A DNA stretch of 64,000 nucleotides from Andeanibacterium sp036384795 (GCA_036384795.1 DASVLP010000033.1:1-64000), one strand, 5' to 3'. Counted from the stretch's first letter, positions 17,175 through 25,916 are shown. Numbers and translations: made by a program. The notes: generated from the letters alone by a model not told the origin.

Positions 17175-17441
17175 ATGAAGCACACCAAGATCCTGCTCGC
17201 ATCCGCGCTCGCCGTTGCGGCCCTGCCGCTCGGCGCTTGCGCGCACAACTATGCCGGCGAAGGTGCGATCGCGGGCGCGGCCGCCGGTGCCGGGGTGGCA
17301 GCGGTGACCGGCGGCGACGTCGCTCAGGGCGCGGCGATCGGCGGCGCGGCGGGTGCGGTCGGCGGCGCGCTGATCCACAAGGACGGCAAGTGCTATCGCC
17401 GCGATCGCGACGGCCGCGAACATCGCGTCGATTGCGACTGA
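17175..17441 (+). CDS. Small glycine-zipper lipoprotein
   Basis: An 88-residue lipoprotein. The signal peptide MKHTKILLASALAVAALPL runs to the lipobox LGAC with Cys21. The mature part is an alternating Gly/Ala segment (AGEGAIAGAAAGAGVAAVTGG and AIGGAAGAVGGALI), a glycine-zipper helix pair, then a charged tail with two Cys (KCYRRDRDGREHRVDCD). Such proteins (SmpA/OmlA- or Rick17kDa-like) sit in the outer membrane. The function is unknown. It stands alone between divergent and convergent neighbours. Confidence 0.83.
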   Translation: MKHTKILLASALAVAALPLGACAHNYAGEGAIAGAAAGAGVAAVTGGDVAQGAAIGGAAGAVGGALIHKDGKCYRRDRDGREHRVDCD

Positions 17442-17445
17442 CGCC

Positions 17446-17913
17446 TCAGGCGAACTCGAGCAGCGCCTCCAGTGCGCCGGAATCCGCGGCGCCTGGAGGC
17501 GTTGCGCCATGGCGTGCGAGGAATGCGTGGCGCACGATCTCGGCTTGCTGCTCGATGCCGTAGCGAGACAGCGGCCGTCCCGGCACCAGCTGGTAGCGAT
17601 AGCGGCTGAGCGGATGGCGCCGCAGCGGCAGGAAAATTCCGCGCTGGTGCTGCCAGACGTGGGTCATTTCATGGATGAAGAGACCTTGGGCGGCCAGCGA
17701 CGCCGTGCTGAAATCGTCGGCATAGGCATCGCCCCGCGGATGGAAGTGAATGTGCCCGCGCGGGGCCATCGTGACCCGCCGCGGCTGGAACGGAAACCAC
17801 TTGCGCCGCCGGATGCGCACGTTTCCGTAATCGATCGCTTCGTCGAACACCGAACGGGCAAGCGCGATCTCGCCCGCCGTCAGCGGCCGCTCGCCGCCCG
17901 GCGGGCAAGCCAT
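17446..17913 (-). CDS. Zinc-protease-like protein (often named vgr-related)
   Basis: A 155-residue protein with HEMTHVWQHQ, a zinc-binding HExxH-type site related to DUF4157 peptidases, preceded by a FDEAIDYGNVRIRRRKWFPF segment and followed by YGIEQQAEIVRHAF, which may supply the third ligand (Glu). There is no signal peptide. Sphingomonad genomes carry close relatives under the label vgr-related protein, though no VgrG spike is present here. It ends 5 bases from the lipoprotein stop (convergent) and starts 5 bases after the downstream end of the PCuAC gene. Confidence 0.75.
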   Translation of the reverse strand: MACPPGGERPLTAGEIALARSVFDEAIDYGNVRIRRRKWFPFQPRRVTMAPRGHIHFHPRGDAYADDFSTASLAAQGLFIHEMTHVWQHQRGIFLPLRRHPLSRYRYQLVPGRPLSRYGIEQQAEIVRHAFLARHGATPPGAADSGALEALLEFA

Positions 17914-17918
17914 GGCGT

Positions 17919-18413
17919 TCAGCGCGCCGCCCCCGGCGCTTCGATCGCGGCCGGAAAGCTGATCTTGTCGCCGGTGGCGAAGGTCAGGGTCACGTCGGTC
18001 TTGCCGCCGCTCATCAGCGAGGAATCAAGATCCATCGCCATCACGTGATTGCCGCCCGGGGCGAACCTGACCGTCTGCCCCTTGGGCACCGGGATGCTCG
18101 CCATTGCCGTCATCGAGCTCATTCCGCCCGACTGCACAGTGGTGTGCAGCATCGCGCTTTTCGCGCCATCCACCGAAACTCCGGCGATCGAAGTGTCGGC
18201 ATCGCCGTGGTTGGCAATGTCGAAATAGACCGCGCCGGGATTGCCCTTGACCGCCGGCAGCACCAGCCGCCCGTTGGACACGCTCAGGCCGGCAGGCGCA
18301 TCTGGTGCCGACGCTGAAGGAGGCGCGGCCGGGGCGTTCGATTGTTGGTGACATCCGGCAAGTCCGAAGCATGCAAGCGCGATGGCAACGGCGGCGAAAC
18401 GGGCGGCTTTCAT
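17919..18413 (-). CDS. Periplasmic copper chaperone PCu(A)C, lipoprotein form
   Basis: 164 residues. The signal peptide ends in LAGC with Cys21 as a lipobox, followed by an Ala/Pro linker and the PCuAC cupredoxin-like domain. The Cu(I) ligands match H(M)x10Mx21HxM: MLHTTVQSGGMSSM followed later by GNHVMAMDL. The protein delivers copper to the CuA centre of cytochrome oxidase. It is probably co-transcribed with the zinc-protease-like gene, and its start faces away from dnaK with the heat-shock promoter in the spacer. Confidence 0.92.
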   Translation of the reverse strand: MKAARFAAVAIALACFGLAGCHQQSNAPAAPPSASAPDAPAGLSVSNGRLVLPAVKGNPGAVYFDIANHGDADTSIAGVSVDGAKSAMLHTTVQSGGMSSMTAMASIPVPKGQTVRFAPGGNHVMAMDLDSSLMSGGKTDVTLTFATGDKISFPAAIEAPGAAR

Positions 18414-18462
18414 CGGCTTGCAGTCTCCTCGAATTGCGCGCGATTTCTAGGCGCGGTCAAAC

Positions 18463-18493
18463 CTTGTGCCAAGCAAAAGCGCACCTATATCGG
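18463..18493 (+). promoter_or_regulatory. RpoH (sigma-32) heat-shock promoter of dnaK
   Basis: CTTG at 18463-18466, a 17-base spacer, then CCTATATCGG at 18484-18493. The alphaproteobacterial RpoH consensus is CTTG-N17/18-CYTATNTNNG and every fixed position matches. It lies about 90 bases before the dnaK start, leaving a leader of about 80 bases. Confidence 0.88.
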
Positions 18494-18580
18494 CCCGGCA
18501 ATTCGAGCCGCCGAAGGGCTTTGCCATGTCCGGGAAGCTCCACAGCGCGGCGTCCAACTGAAAGACAGGATGGGAAGTAA

Positions 18581-20503
18581 ATGGCCAAAGTAATCGGTAT
18601 CGACCTCGGCACGACGAACAGCTGCGTCGCAGTGATGGATGGGGGCAAGCCCAAGGTCATCGAAAACTCCGAAGGCGCGCGCACCACGCCCTCGATCGTC
18701 GCCTTCACCAAGGACGGTGAGCGGTTGATCGGCCAGCCGGCCAAGCGCCAGGCGGTGACCAATCCCGACAACACGATTTTCGCGGTGAAGCGCCTGATCG
18801 GCCGCCGCTTCGACGATCCGGTGACCAAGAAGGACACCGAGCTGGTCCCCTACACCATCGTCAAGGGCAAGAACGGCGACGCTTGGGTCAAGGCCGGCGG
18901 CGAAGACTATTCGCCCAGCCAGATCTCCGCCTTCATCCTGCAGAAGATGAAGGAAACCGCCGAGAGCTACCTGGGTGAGACGGTCAGCCAGGCGGTGATC
19001 ACCGTTCCCGCCTATTTCAACGACGCGCAGCGCCAGGCAACCAAGGATGCGGGCCAGATCGCCGGCCTCGAAGTGCTGCGCATCATCAACGAACCGACCG
19101 CGGCGGCACTCGCCTACGGGCTCGAGAAGGAAGACGGCAAGACGATCGCGGTCTACGACCTCGGCGGCGGCACGTTCGACGTCTCGATCCTCGAGATCGG
19201 CGACGGCGTGTTCGAGGTGAAGAGCACCAACGGCGACACGTTCCTCGGCGGTGAAGACTTCGACAGCGCGGTGGTGGAATACCTCGCGGACTCCTTCAAA
19301 AAGAAGGAGAACATGGACCTCAGGACCGACAAGCTCGCCCTCCAGCGGCTCAAGGAAGCCGCCGAGAAGGCCAAGATCGAGCTGTCGAGCGCGCAGCAGA
19401 CCGAGATCAACCTGCCGTTCATCACCGCGCGCATGGAAGGCGGCACCACCACGCCGCTGCACCTGGTGGAGACGATCACCCGCGCCGATCTGGAACGCCT
19501 GGTCGACAAGCTGATCCAGCGCACGCTCGAGCCGTGCAAGAAAGCGCTGGCCGACGCCGGCATCGACAAGAACGGGGTCGACGAGATCGTGCTGGTCGGC
19601 GGCATGACCCGCATGCCCAAAGTGCGCGAAGTGGTCGAGCAGTTCTTCGGCAAGAAGCCGCACACCGGCGTGAATCCGGATGAAGTCGTGGCGATGGGCG
19701 CGGCGATCCAGGCCGGCGTGCTGCAGGGCGACGTCAAGGACGTGCTGCTGCTCGACGTGACTCCGCTCTCCCTCGGCATCGAGACGCTGGGCGGCGTGTT
19801 CACCCGGATGATCGATCGCAACACCACGATCCCGACCAAGAAGGCGCAAGTCTATTCGACCGCCGAGGACAACCAGCAGGCGGTGACGATCCGCGTGTTC
19901 CAGGGCGAGCGCGAGATGGCGGCGGACAACAAGTTGCTCGGCCAGTTCGACCTGGTCGGCATCCCGCCGGCGCCGCGCGGGGTGCCGCAGATCGAGGTCA
20001 CCTTCGACATCGACGCGAACGGCATCGTGAACGTCAGCGCCAAGGACAAAGGCACCGGCAAGGAGCAGCAGATTCGCATCCAGGCTTCGGGCGGCCTGTC
20101 GGATTCCGACATCGATCAGATGGTCAAGGACGCCGAGAAGTTCGCCGAGGAAGACAAGAAGCGGCGTGCCGCGGCCGAGGCGAAGAACAACGCCGACAGC
20201 CTGGTCCATGCGACCGAGAAGCAGCTGGAGGAGCACGGCGACAAGATCGACGCCGAGCTCAAGAGCCAGATCGAGGCGGCGATCGCGGAAGCCAAGACCG
20301 CGATCGAAGGCGGCGATCCCGATGCGATGAACGCGAAGACCCAGGCGCTCACCGAAGTGGCGATGAAGATGGGCCAGGCGATCTACAGCCAGGAGCAGGC
20401 GAACGCGGCTTCCGGCGGTGCCGCCGAGTCCGAGGCCGCTCCTGCCGAAGAAGAAGTGGTCGACGCCGAGTTCTCCGAAGTCGACGAAGAGAACAAGGGC
20501 TGA
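18581..20503 (+). CDS. dnaK: Molecular chaperone DnaK (Hsp70)
   Basis: Full-length 640-residue Hsp70. The nucleotide-binding domain opens GIDLGTTNSCVAVMDGG, contains VITVPAYFNDAQRQATKDAG, INEPTAAALAYGL and the phosphate-2 loop AVYDLGGGTFDVSI, then the VLLLDVTPLSLGIET linker leads to the substrate domain. The helical lid ends in the conserved acidic tail EVVDAEFSEVDEENKG. The ribosome site GGATGGGAAG precedes the ATG. An RpoH promoter lies upstream, and a hairpin separates it from dnaJ. Confidence 0.99.
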   Translation: MAKVIGIDLGTTNSCVAVMDGGKPKVIENSEGARTTPSIVAFTKDGERLIGQPAKRQAVTNPDNTIFAVKRLIGRRFDDPVTKKDTELVPYTIVKGKNGDAWVKAGGEDYSPSQISAFILQKMKETAESYLGETVSQAVITVPAYFNDAQRQATKDAGQIAGLEVLRIINEPTAAALAYGLEKEDGKTIAVYDLGGGTFDVSILEIGDGVFEVKSTNGDTFLGGEDFDSAVVEYLADSFKKKENMDLRTDKLALQRLKEAAEKAKIELSSAQQTEINLPFITARMEGGTTTPLHLVETITRADLERLVDKLIQRTLEPCKKALADAGIDKNGVDEIVLVGGMTRMPKVREVVEQFFGKKPHTGVNPDEVVAMGAAIQAGVLQGDVKDVLLLDVTPLSLGIETLGGVFTRMIDRNTTIPTKKAQVYSTAEDNQQAVTIRVFQGEREMAADNKLLGQFDLVGIPPAPRGVPQIEVTFDIDANGIVNVSAKDKGTGKEQQIRIQASGGLSDSDIDQMVKDAEKFAEEDKKRRAAAEAKNNADSLVHATEKQLEEHGDKIDAELKSQIEAAIAEAKTAIEGGDPDAMNAKTQALTEVAMKMGQAIYSQEQANAASGGAAESEAAPAEEEVVDAEFSEVDEENKG

Positions 20504-20525
20504 TCGTCCAAAATGGGTAAACCTT

Positions 20526-20555
20526 CCGCCACCGGCGCCCAGGCTCCGGTGGCGG
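20526..20555 (+). terminator. dnaK-dnaJ intergenic hairpin (partial terminator)
   Basis: CCGCCACCGG (20526-20535) and CCGGTGGCGG (20546-20555) form a perfect 10-base-pair stem with a 10-base loop, followed by TTTGGTTC. The short T run makes this an attenuator or partial terminator, or a 3'-end stabiliser, which would fit the usual excess of DnaK over DnaJ. It ends 19 bases before the dnaJ start. Confidence 0.7.
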
Positions 20556-20574
20556 TTTGGTTCGGGGCTGGGTA

Positions 20575-21693
20575 ATGGCGATCGAGACCGATTTTTACGA
20601 ATTGCTGGAAGTCGACCGCGGGGCCGATGGGGCGACGATCAAGTCCGCGTTCCGCAAGCTTGCGATGCAGTATCATCCGGACCGCAATCCGGGCGACCAC
20701 GAATGCGAAGCGCGCTTCAAGGCGATCAACGAAGCCTACGATTGCCTGAAAGACCCGCAGAAGCGCGCGGCGTACGACCGCTATGGCCATGCGGCGTTCC
20801 GCAACGGCATGGGCGGGGGCGCGCAGGCCGACTTCGGCGACCTGGGGGACATCTTCGAGACCATCTTCGGCAACGCCTTCGGCGGCGGCGCGAGACAGCG
20901 CCCGCGGCGTGGGGCCGATCTGCGCTACGATCTGGAGATCACGCTCGAAGAGGCGTTCCACGGCAAGGACACGACCGTCGAGGTCGACGTATCGGTCGCC
21001 TGCGAGCCCTGCGGCGGATCGGGCGCGCAAGCCGGAACCGGCAGCCGCACCTGCAACTTGTGCGGCGGCCGCGGAAAGGTGCGCGCGCAGCAGGGCTTGT
21101 TCGTGATCGAGCGGCCGTGCCCGACCTGCCACGGTTCGGGCCAGGTGATCGAAAGCCCGTGCAAGGTCTGCCGCGGCGAAGGGCGGGTCGATCAGCGGCA
21201 ATCGCTCGAAGTCGCCATTCCTCCCGGGGTCGACAACGGCACCCGCATCCGCCTTGCCGGCAGGGGCGAAGCCGGCCCGCACGGCGCGCCTCCGGGCGAT
21301 CTTTACATCTTTGTCCACGTCAAGCCGCACAAAGTGTTCCAGCGCGAGGGAACCACGCTGTTCACCCGCGTGCCGGTGAGCTTCACCACCGCGGCCCTTG
21401 GCGGAACGATCGAGATCCCCGGCCTGGACGGCGAGATCAATCCGATCGAAATCCCCGCCGGCATCCAGAGCAACAAGCAATTGCGTCGGCGCGGCGCGGG
21501 AATGCCGGTGCTGCAGGGGCGCGGGCGTGGCGACCTGGTTGCCGAAATCGTGGTCGAGACGCCGACCAAGCTCAGCAAAGAACAGAAAAAGATTCTCGAG
21601 CAGTTCCGCGCGACCGAAACCGGCGACGAATGCCCGGAAAGCAAGGGCTTCTTCGAAACGCTGAAGAACGCGTGGAACGACCTGACCGAGTGA
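20575..21693 (+). CDS. dnaJ: Chaperone DnaJ (Hsp40)
   Basis: 372-residue type I Hsp40. The J domain has YHPDRNPG, then a Gly/Phe-rich linker (FGDLGDIFETIFGNAFGGG). Four zinc-binding repeats follow: CEPCGGSG, CNLCGGRG, CPTCHGSG and CKVCRGEG. The substrate-binding C-terminal beta domains close the protein. ATG at 20575 (MAIETDFYELLEVDRG) is the family start; an in-frame TTG at 20557 overlaps the hairpin and is not used. Confidence 0.98.
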   Translation: MAIETDFYELLEVDRGADGATIKSAFRKLAMQYHPDRNPGDHECEARFKAINEAYDCLKDPQKRAAYDRYGHAAFRNGMGGGAQADFGDLGDIFETIFGNAFGGGARQRPRRGADLRYDLEITLEEAFHGKDTTVEVDVSVACEPCGGSGAQAGTGSRTCNLCGGRGKVRAQQGLFVIERPCPTCHGSGQVIESPCKVCRGEGRVDQRQSLEVAIPPGVDNGTRIRLAGRGEAGPHGAPPGDLYIFVHVKPHKVFQREGTTLFTRVPVSFTTAALGGTIEIPGLDGEINPIEIPAGIQSNKQLRRRGAGMPVLQGRGRGDLVAEIVVETPTKLSKEQKKILEQFRATETGDECPESKGFFETLKNAWNDLTE

Positions 21694-21697
21694 GCGG

Positions 21698-22165
21698 ATG
21701 AACACGCGCCCGTCCGTGCTGTTCGTCTGCCTCGGCAACATCTGCCGCTCGCCGCTTGCCGAAGCGGCATTCCGCAAGGAAGCCGAAGACGCAGGGCTCG
21801 ACGTCGAAATCGATTCCGCCGGCACCGGCCATTGGCACGCGGGCAAGCCGCCCGATCCGCGCGCGCAGGCAATCGCGCTGGCGAACGGGATCGACATCTC
21901 GCACTACCGCGCGCGGCAGCTCGAAGCGGCCGACTTCGCGCGCTTCAGTCACATCTTCGCGATGGACTACGACAACCTCGCCACCATCCAGGCGCGCGCG
22001 CCCAAGGGCGCGACGGCCGAGATCGCGTTGCTGCTCGATTGGGTGCCCGGGCGGGAAGGGGCCGCGGTGGCCGATCCCTATTACGGCGGGGAAGAGCATT
22101 TCGAGGATACCTGGGCGGACATGACCGCCGCCGCGCAAGCGCTGGTCGCCCGGTTCAGGGCTTAG
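21698..22165 (+). CDS. Low-molecular-weight protein-tyrosine phosphatase
   Basis: 155-residue cytoplasmic phosphatase. The P-loop C-x5-R-S reads VCLGNICRSPLAEAAF (nucleophile Cys, Arg), and the general acid lies in VADPYYGG. IDSAGTGHWHAGKPPDPRA is a family block. The gene follows dnaJ by 4 bases, so it may share its transcript. Its stop lies inside the end of the convergent patatin-like gene (11-base overlap). In exopolysaccharide operons such enzymes act on BY-kinases, but none is nearby. Confidence 0.93.
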   Translation: MNTRPSVLFVCLGNICRSPLAEAAFRKEAEDAGLDVEIDSAGTGHWHAGKPPDPRAQAIALANGIDISHYRARQLEAADFARFSHIFAMDYDNLATIQARAPKGATAEIALLLDWVPGREGAAVADPYYGGEEHFEDTWADMTAAAQALVARFRA

Positions 22166-24476
22166 GCATCCGCGCCAGCACTTCCTTGCGCAAGTTGGGC
22201 ACCAGCATCGGGTCTTCCCGTAGCCGCCCTTCCTCTTCGTCGAGGATCGCGAGGAACAGCTCGCGCTTGAATCCCGCGAGCTCGGCAGGATCGGTTTCGC
22301 CGTCGGCGGACGAGCAGATCAGGTCCGCCATCCGTTCCGCGCCATGGAGCCGGCCCCAGAGATAATCGTTCTCGCGGTAGGCGCGGCTGAAGAATGCGCC
22401 GAAGTTGAAGAATTCGATCCCGCGCAAGGTCGCCAGCGTACCGCCTTCGCGAATCGACTTGGCATCGTCGGGCGAGATGCGGTCGACCTTGATCGGGTCG
22501 AACTCGGTGAGGCCTTCGTTGCGCAGCAACGGCAGGGTCGCCACGTCGTAGAACGGGAACCCGAGATAAGCGAACAGCATCCGGCGCCTGAGCGGCTGCG
22601 GCATCCGCTCGAGCGCACCGGCGAGCATGGCTTCGACCTGACGGTCGACTTCGGTGAGATCGCGCATCCGCTCCAGCGCGTCGAGCGCGGCGCGCGGGTC
22701 CTCCAGCGCGCGCTCGGCGATCGGGGCGAACTCCGCACCCAGCGTCGAGGCGCCCTCGCGCTCGAAGAACAACGCAAGGCTGGCATAGACCGCCTCGCGG
22801 CCCGCGTTGCGGTCAGCGTCGGTGATGCCGGGCTCGTCCTCCCAATCGTGCGCCAGGCGGCGGGCGAGCAGGCGCAGGCGGCGAATGCGAAAGCCGATGT
22901 CGTGCGCGCGGAAGAACGCGATCGCCTCGGCGCTCGCCCCGCGCAGCGGCGCCGACAGCGTGCCGAGCCCGCCCGCTTCGAGCTCTTCGCGCAGCCGCTC
23001 GGCGATCAGCGAGGAATCGGGCAGCAGCAACCCCGGCGCATGCGCGAAGATCAGCCGCGCGAGCCGCTCGACGATCCCCGCGAACTTGGCCTGAGCATAG
23101 GACTGGAACGCATAGCCGGCCTGTTCGGCGGCGGTCTGCTGCGCCTTCGCGCGCCAGCGTTCGAGCCGTTTGGGGGTCGGGCGGTCGATCAGGAACGTGC
23201 GTCCGAAAATCCGTTCGACGGTGAGCTCGACTTCGGGCCGCAGCGCGGCGGCGATCCGCGCCATCCGCTCGGCTTCGCGCGATTGGGCTTCGATCTGCTC
23301 GAGGTTGTCGCGGATCGGCTGCTCGCGCGGGATCGCCGAGATCGAGCCGAAGATCGCCCGGAAGAAGCCGATCTCGCGCCCCTGTTCGTGGCTTGCGAGG
23401 CCGCGGCGGTCCGGCCTCGGGTCGATGTAGACGAACCGCCGGTCCACCTCGCGTTGCGCCGGCCGGCCTTTCAGCGCTTCGAGCGCTTCGGAAAACGGCG
23501 CGTTGACCAGCACCGACCCGTCGATCAGCGAGGCGTTCTCTTCCTCGCCATGGCGAACGTGGGTCGGCATGATCCGCTTGAGGAATATCTCGCGCGTCTC
23601 CCATGCCATATTCCGCTTCATTGCCAGCTCGTCGATCTCGCCGAGCTTGAGCGGGGGGAACGCGCCGGGAAAGCTGGCGGTCGAACGCGCGGCGAAGACC
23701 AGCTCCAACGGATGGGCGAGGGGATGGTTCGGCTCGGCGGGCACGCGTGCGCGAAAGCCGATCGGCAGGCGATGCTCGCTTTCCTCGACCAGCGGCGGGC
23801 TGTTCAGGCGCAGCATCTCGATATGCCCGCCGAAGTCGGTGGCGGTGACGAACAGGTCGAGCGGGTGGCGCGGGGGCAGCAACGGCTGTCCGCTCGGCGC
23901 CTCGGCCATCGCCTTCAGCGCATTGGCGATCAGGTTCGAGAAGCCGATCCCCGAGAACGGCGGCTCGAACCAGCGCGAGCGCACGAAGCGGGCGAGCTTG
24001 CGGCGCACCTGCTCGCGGGTTTCGGGCGCGACGCTTTCGGAAATCGCGTTGCCCGGCCGCGTGAGCAGGTATTCGACCACCGGCGGTGCCCAGAACTTGG
24101 CCGCGCGGGTCCACAGTTTCGCCTCGGGATCGAGCAGCCGGTCGACATCGGCGTAATCGAGCCACAGTTCGGTCAGCGGCTCGAGCGATTGACCCGAATG
24201 GATCGCCTGCGCGAGGAACACCGCGTTGATCCCGCCCGCGCTCGCGCCGGTGAGGATGTCGGGCAGCACCCGCAGCCGCAGCTCGTGGCGCTCGGCGAGT
24301 TTTTCCAGCAGCCGGCGATAGACCCCCTCGCTGCCGCCGACGTCGCGATCGGCCGAGAGGAACGAGCGGCTCGCACGGGCGAGCTTCCACAGCTCCTTGG
24401 TGACCCCGTGCATGTACACCGCCAAGCTGACGCCGCCGTAGCAGATGAGCGCGATGCGGAGTTCCTTCTGGCGCAT
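22155..24476 (-). CDS. Patatin-like phospholipase-domain protein, large form
   Basis: 773 residues. The N-terminal ~330 residues carry the patatin lipase fold: oxyanion block YGGVSLAVYMHG, nucleophile Ser79 in LTGASAGGINAVFLAQ and catalytic Asp319 in LIDGSVLVNAPF. The remaining ~440 residues are mostly alpha-helical, with no domain I recognise; the whole length agrees with the large patatin-related family found in proteobacteria and actinobacteria. No signal peptide or membrane segment is apparent. Probable acyl hydrolase on lipids; the target is unknown. Start ATG at 24476; the in-frame codons further upstream overlap the radA promoter. Confidence 0.87.
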   Translation of the reverse strand: MRQKELRIALICYGGVSLAVYMHGVTKELWKLARASRSFLSADRDVGGSEGVYRRLLEKLAERHELRLRVLPDILTGASAGGINAVFLAQAIHSGQSLEPLTELWLDYADVDRLLDPEAKLWTRAAKFWAPPVVEYLLTRPGNAISESVAPETREQVRRKLARFVRSRWFEPPFSGIGFSNLIANALKAMAEAPSGQPLLPPRHPLDLFVTATDFGGHIEMLRLNSPPLVEESEHRLPIGFRARVPAEPNHPLAHPLELVFAARSTASFPGAFPPLKLGEIDELAMKRNMAWETREIFLKRIMPTHVRHGEEENASLIDGSVLVNAPFSEALEALKGRPAQREVDRRFVYIDPRPDRRGLASHEQGREIGFFRAIFGSISAIPREQPIRDNLEQIEAQSREAERMARIAAALRPEVELTVERIFGRTFLIDRPTPKRLERWRAKAQQTAAEQAGYAFQSYAQAKFAGIVERLARLIFAHAPGLLLPDSSLIAERLREELEAGGLGTLSAPLRGASAEAIAFFRAHDIGFRIRRLRLLARRLAHDWEDEPGITDADRNAGREAVYASLALFFEREGASTLGAEFAPIAERALEDPRAALDALERMRDLTEVDRQVEAMLAGALERMPQPLRRRMLFAYLGFPFYDVATLPLLRNEGLTEFDPIKVDRISPDDAKSIREGGTLATLRGIEFFNFGAFFSRAYRENDYLWGRLHGAERMADLICSSADGETDPAELAGFKRELFLAILDEEEGRLREDPMLVPNLRKEVLARMPKP

Positions 24477-24517
24477 TGCGCGCGTGTTTGACGGGTGATC
24501 GCGTGGAAGGCAATTGC

Positions 24518-24532
24518 GTTCCACTTATGTTC
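24518..24532 (+). promoter_or_regulatory. LexA-type SOS box before radA
   Basis: GTTC (24518-24521), seven bases, GTTC (24529-24532): the direct-repeat SOS box GTTC-N7-GTTC known from alphaproteobacteria. It sits in the 72-base divergent spacer, 16 bases before the radA start, where LexA would block transcription. Confidence 0.65.
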
Positions 24533-24548
24533 CTTATATCGCAGTGCG

Positions 24549-25916
24549 ATGGCCAAGACCAAGACCCGCTATGTATGCCAGGCCTGCGGCGGCGTTTCGC
24601 ACCGCTGGCAGGGGCAATGCGCGGATTGCGCGGAGTGGAACACATTGGTCGAGGATCGGCCGGTGACCGCGTTTTCCCAGAAGCACGATCTTTCGGCCGG
24701 CGGGCGCGCGTTCGAGTTCGTCGCGCTCGACGCAGCGACCGAGGCGCTGGTGCGCCGACCCACGGGCCTCGCGGAGTTCGACCGCGCGCTGGGCGGCGGG
24801 CTGGTGCCGGGCTCGGCGGTGCTGATGGGCGGCGATCCGGGGATCGGCAAGTCCACCCTACTGCTCCAGGCCGCGGCGGAGATCGCGCGCGCGGGCGGCC
24901 AGGCGATCTACATCAGCGGCGAGGAAGCCGCGGGCCAGGTGCGCATGCGCGCCGACCGGCTGGGCCTTGCCGACGCGCCGATCCGGCTCGCCTCGGTCAC
25001 CTCGGTGCGCGACATCCTGACCACGCTCAACGCGCTGCCGCCGCCGGCACTGCTGGTGATCGATTCGATCCAGACGATGCATTCGGACCAGATCGAAGGC
25101 GCGCCGGGCACCGTCAGCCAGGTGCGCGGCTGCGCGTTCGAGCTGATCCGCTATGCCAAGGAAAACGGCGTCGCGCTGGTGCTGGTCGGGCACGTGACCA
25201 AGGACGGTTCGATCGCCGGCCCGCGCGTGCTCGAGCATATGGTCGACGTGGTGATGAGCTTCGAGGGGGAGCGCAGCCACCAGTACCGCATCCTGCGCGC
25301 GCTCAAGAACCGCTTCGGCGCGGTCGACGAGATCGGCGTGTTCGCGATGGCCGGCGCGGGGCTGGAAGAAGTCGCCAACCCGTCGACCCTGTTCCTGTCG
25401 GGCACTGCGGAGGCGGTCGCCGGCAGCGCGGTGTTCCCCGCGCTCGAGGGCACTCGCCCGGTGCTGATTGAAGTCCAGGCGCTGATCGTCCGCTTGCAGA
25501 GCGGCGCGACGCCCCGCCGGGCCGTGGTCGGCTGGGACAGCGGCCGCCTGGCGATGCTGCTCGCGGTGTTGGAGGCGCGCTGCGGGCTCAGCTTCTCTTC
25601 GGCCGAGGTCTATCTCAACGTCGCCGGCGGCTATCGCCTGGCGGACCCGGCGGCGGACCTCGCGGTTGCCGCAGCACTGGTGTCCGCGCTCGCCGACAAG
25701 CCGCTGCCGGCGCATGCGGTGTGGTTCGGCGAGGTTTCGCTCGCCGGCGAGGTGCGGCCGGTGGCGCACGGCGGCTTGCGGCTGCGCGAGGCGGCCAAGC
25801 TCGGATTCGAACGCGGCTTTGGGCCCGACGAAACGGCCCCTGGCAGCGGTGGATTGCGTTACGAGCCGGTGATGCGCATTTCCAAGCTCGTTGACCGGGT
25901 CATGGCAAACGCATAG
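24549..25916 (+). CDS. radA: DNA repair protein RadA
   Basis: 455-residue RecA-paralogue helicase that processes recombination intermediates. In order: a zinc finger CQACGGVSHRWQGQCADC, Walker A GGDPGIGKSTLLLQ, Walker B LLVIDSIQT, the RadA-specific KNRFG motif (ALKNRFGAVDEIG), and a C-terminal Lon-protease-like domain (SSAEVYLNVAGGYRL). The ATG at 24549 gives the conserved MAKTKTRYVCQ start. A LexA-type box precedes it; cvpA follows 12 bases downstream. Confidence 0.97.
   Translation: MAKTKTRYVCQACGGVSHRWQGQCADCAEWNTLVEDRPVTAFSQKHDLSAGGRAFEFVALDAATEALVRRPTGLAEFDRALGGGLVPGSAVLMGGDPGIGKSTLLLQAAAEIARAGGQAIYISGEEAAGQVRMRADRLGLADAPIRLASVTSVRDILTTLNALPPPALLVIDSIQTMHSDQIEGAPGTVSQVRGCAFELIRYAKENGVALVLVGHVTKDGSIAGPRVLEHMVDVVMSFEGERSHQYRILRALKNRFGAVDEIGVFAMAGAGLEEVANPSTLFLSGTAEAVAGSAVFPALEGTRPVLIEVQALIVRLQSGATPRRAVVGWDSGRLAMLLAVLEARCGLSFSSAEVYLNVAGGYRLADPAADLAVAAALVSALADKPLPAHAVWFGEVSLAGEVRPVAHGGLRLREAAKLGFERGFGPDETAPGSGGLRYEPVMRISKLVDRVMANA

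Noticed and set aside
16353..17510. N-terminal extension of the isochorismatase-family protein
   Set aside because: The extra codons are antisense to a clear lipoprotein gene and lack family sequence; the ATG at 17030 has a good ribosome site.
22155..24476. Patatin protein as part of a CBASS or other defence system
   Set aside because: No cyclic nucleotide synthase, sensor or typical defence partner lies nearby; neighbours are housekeeping genes.
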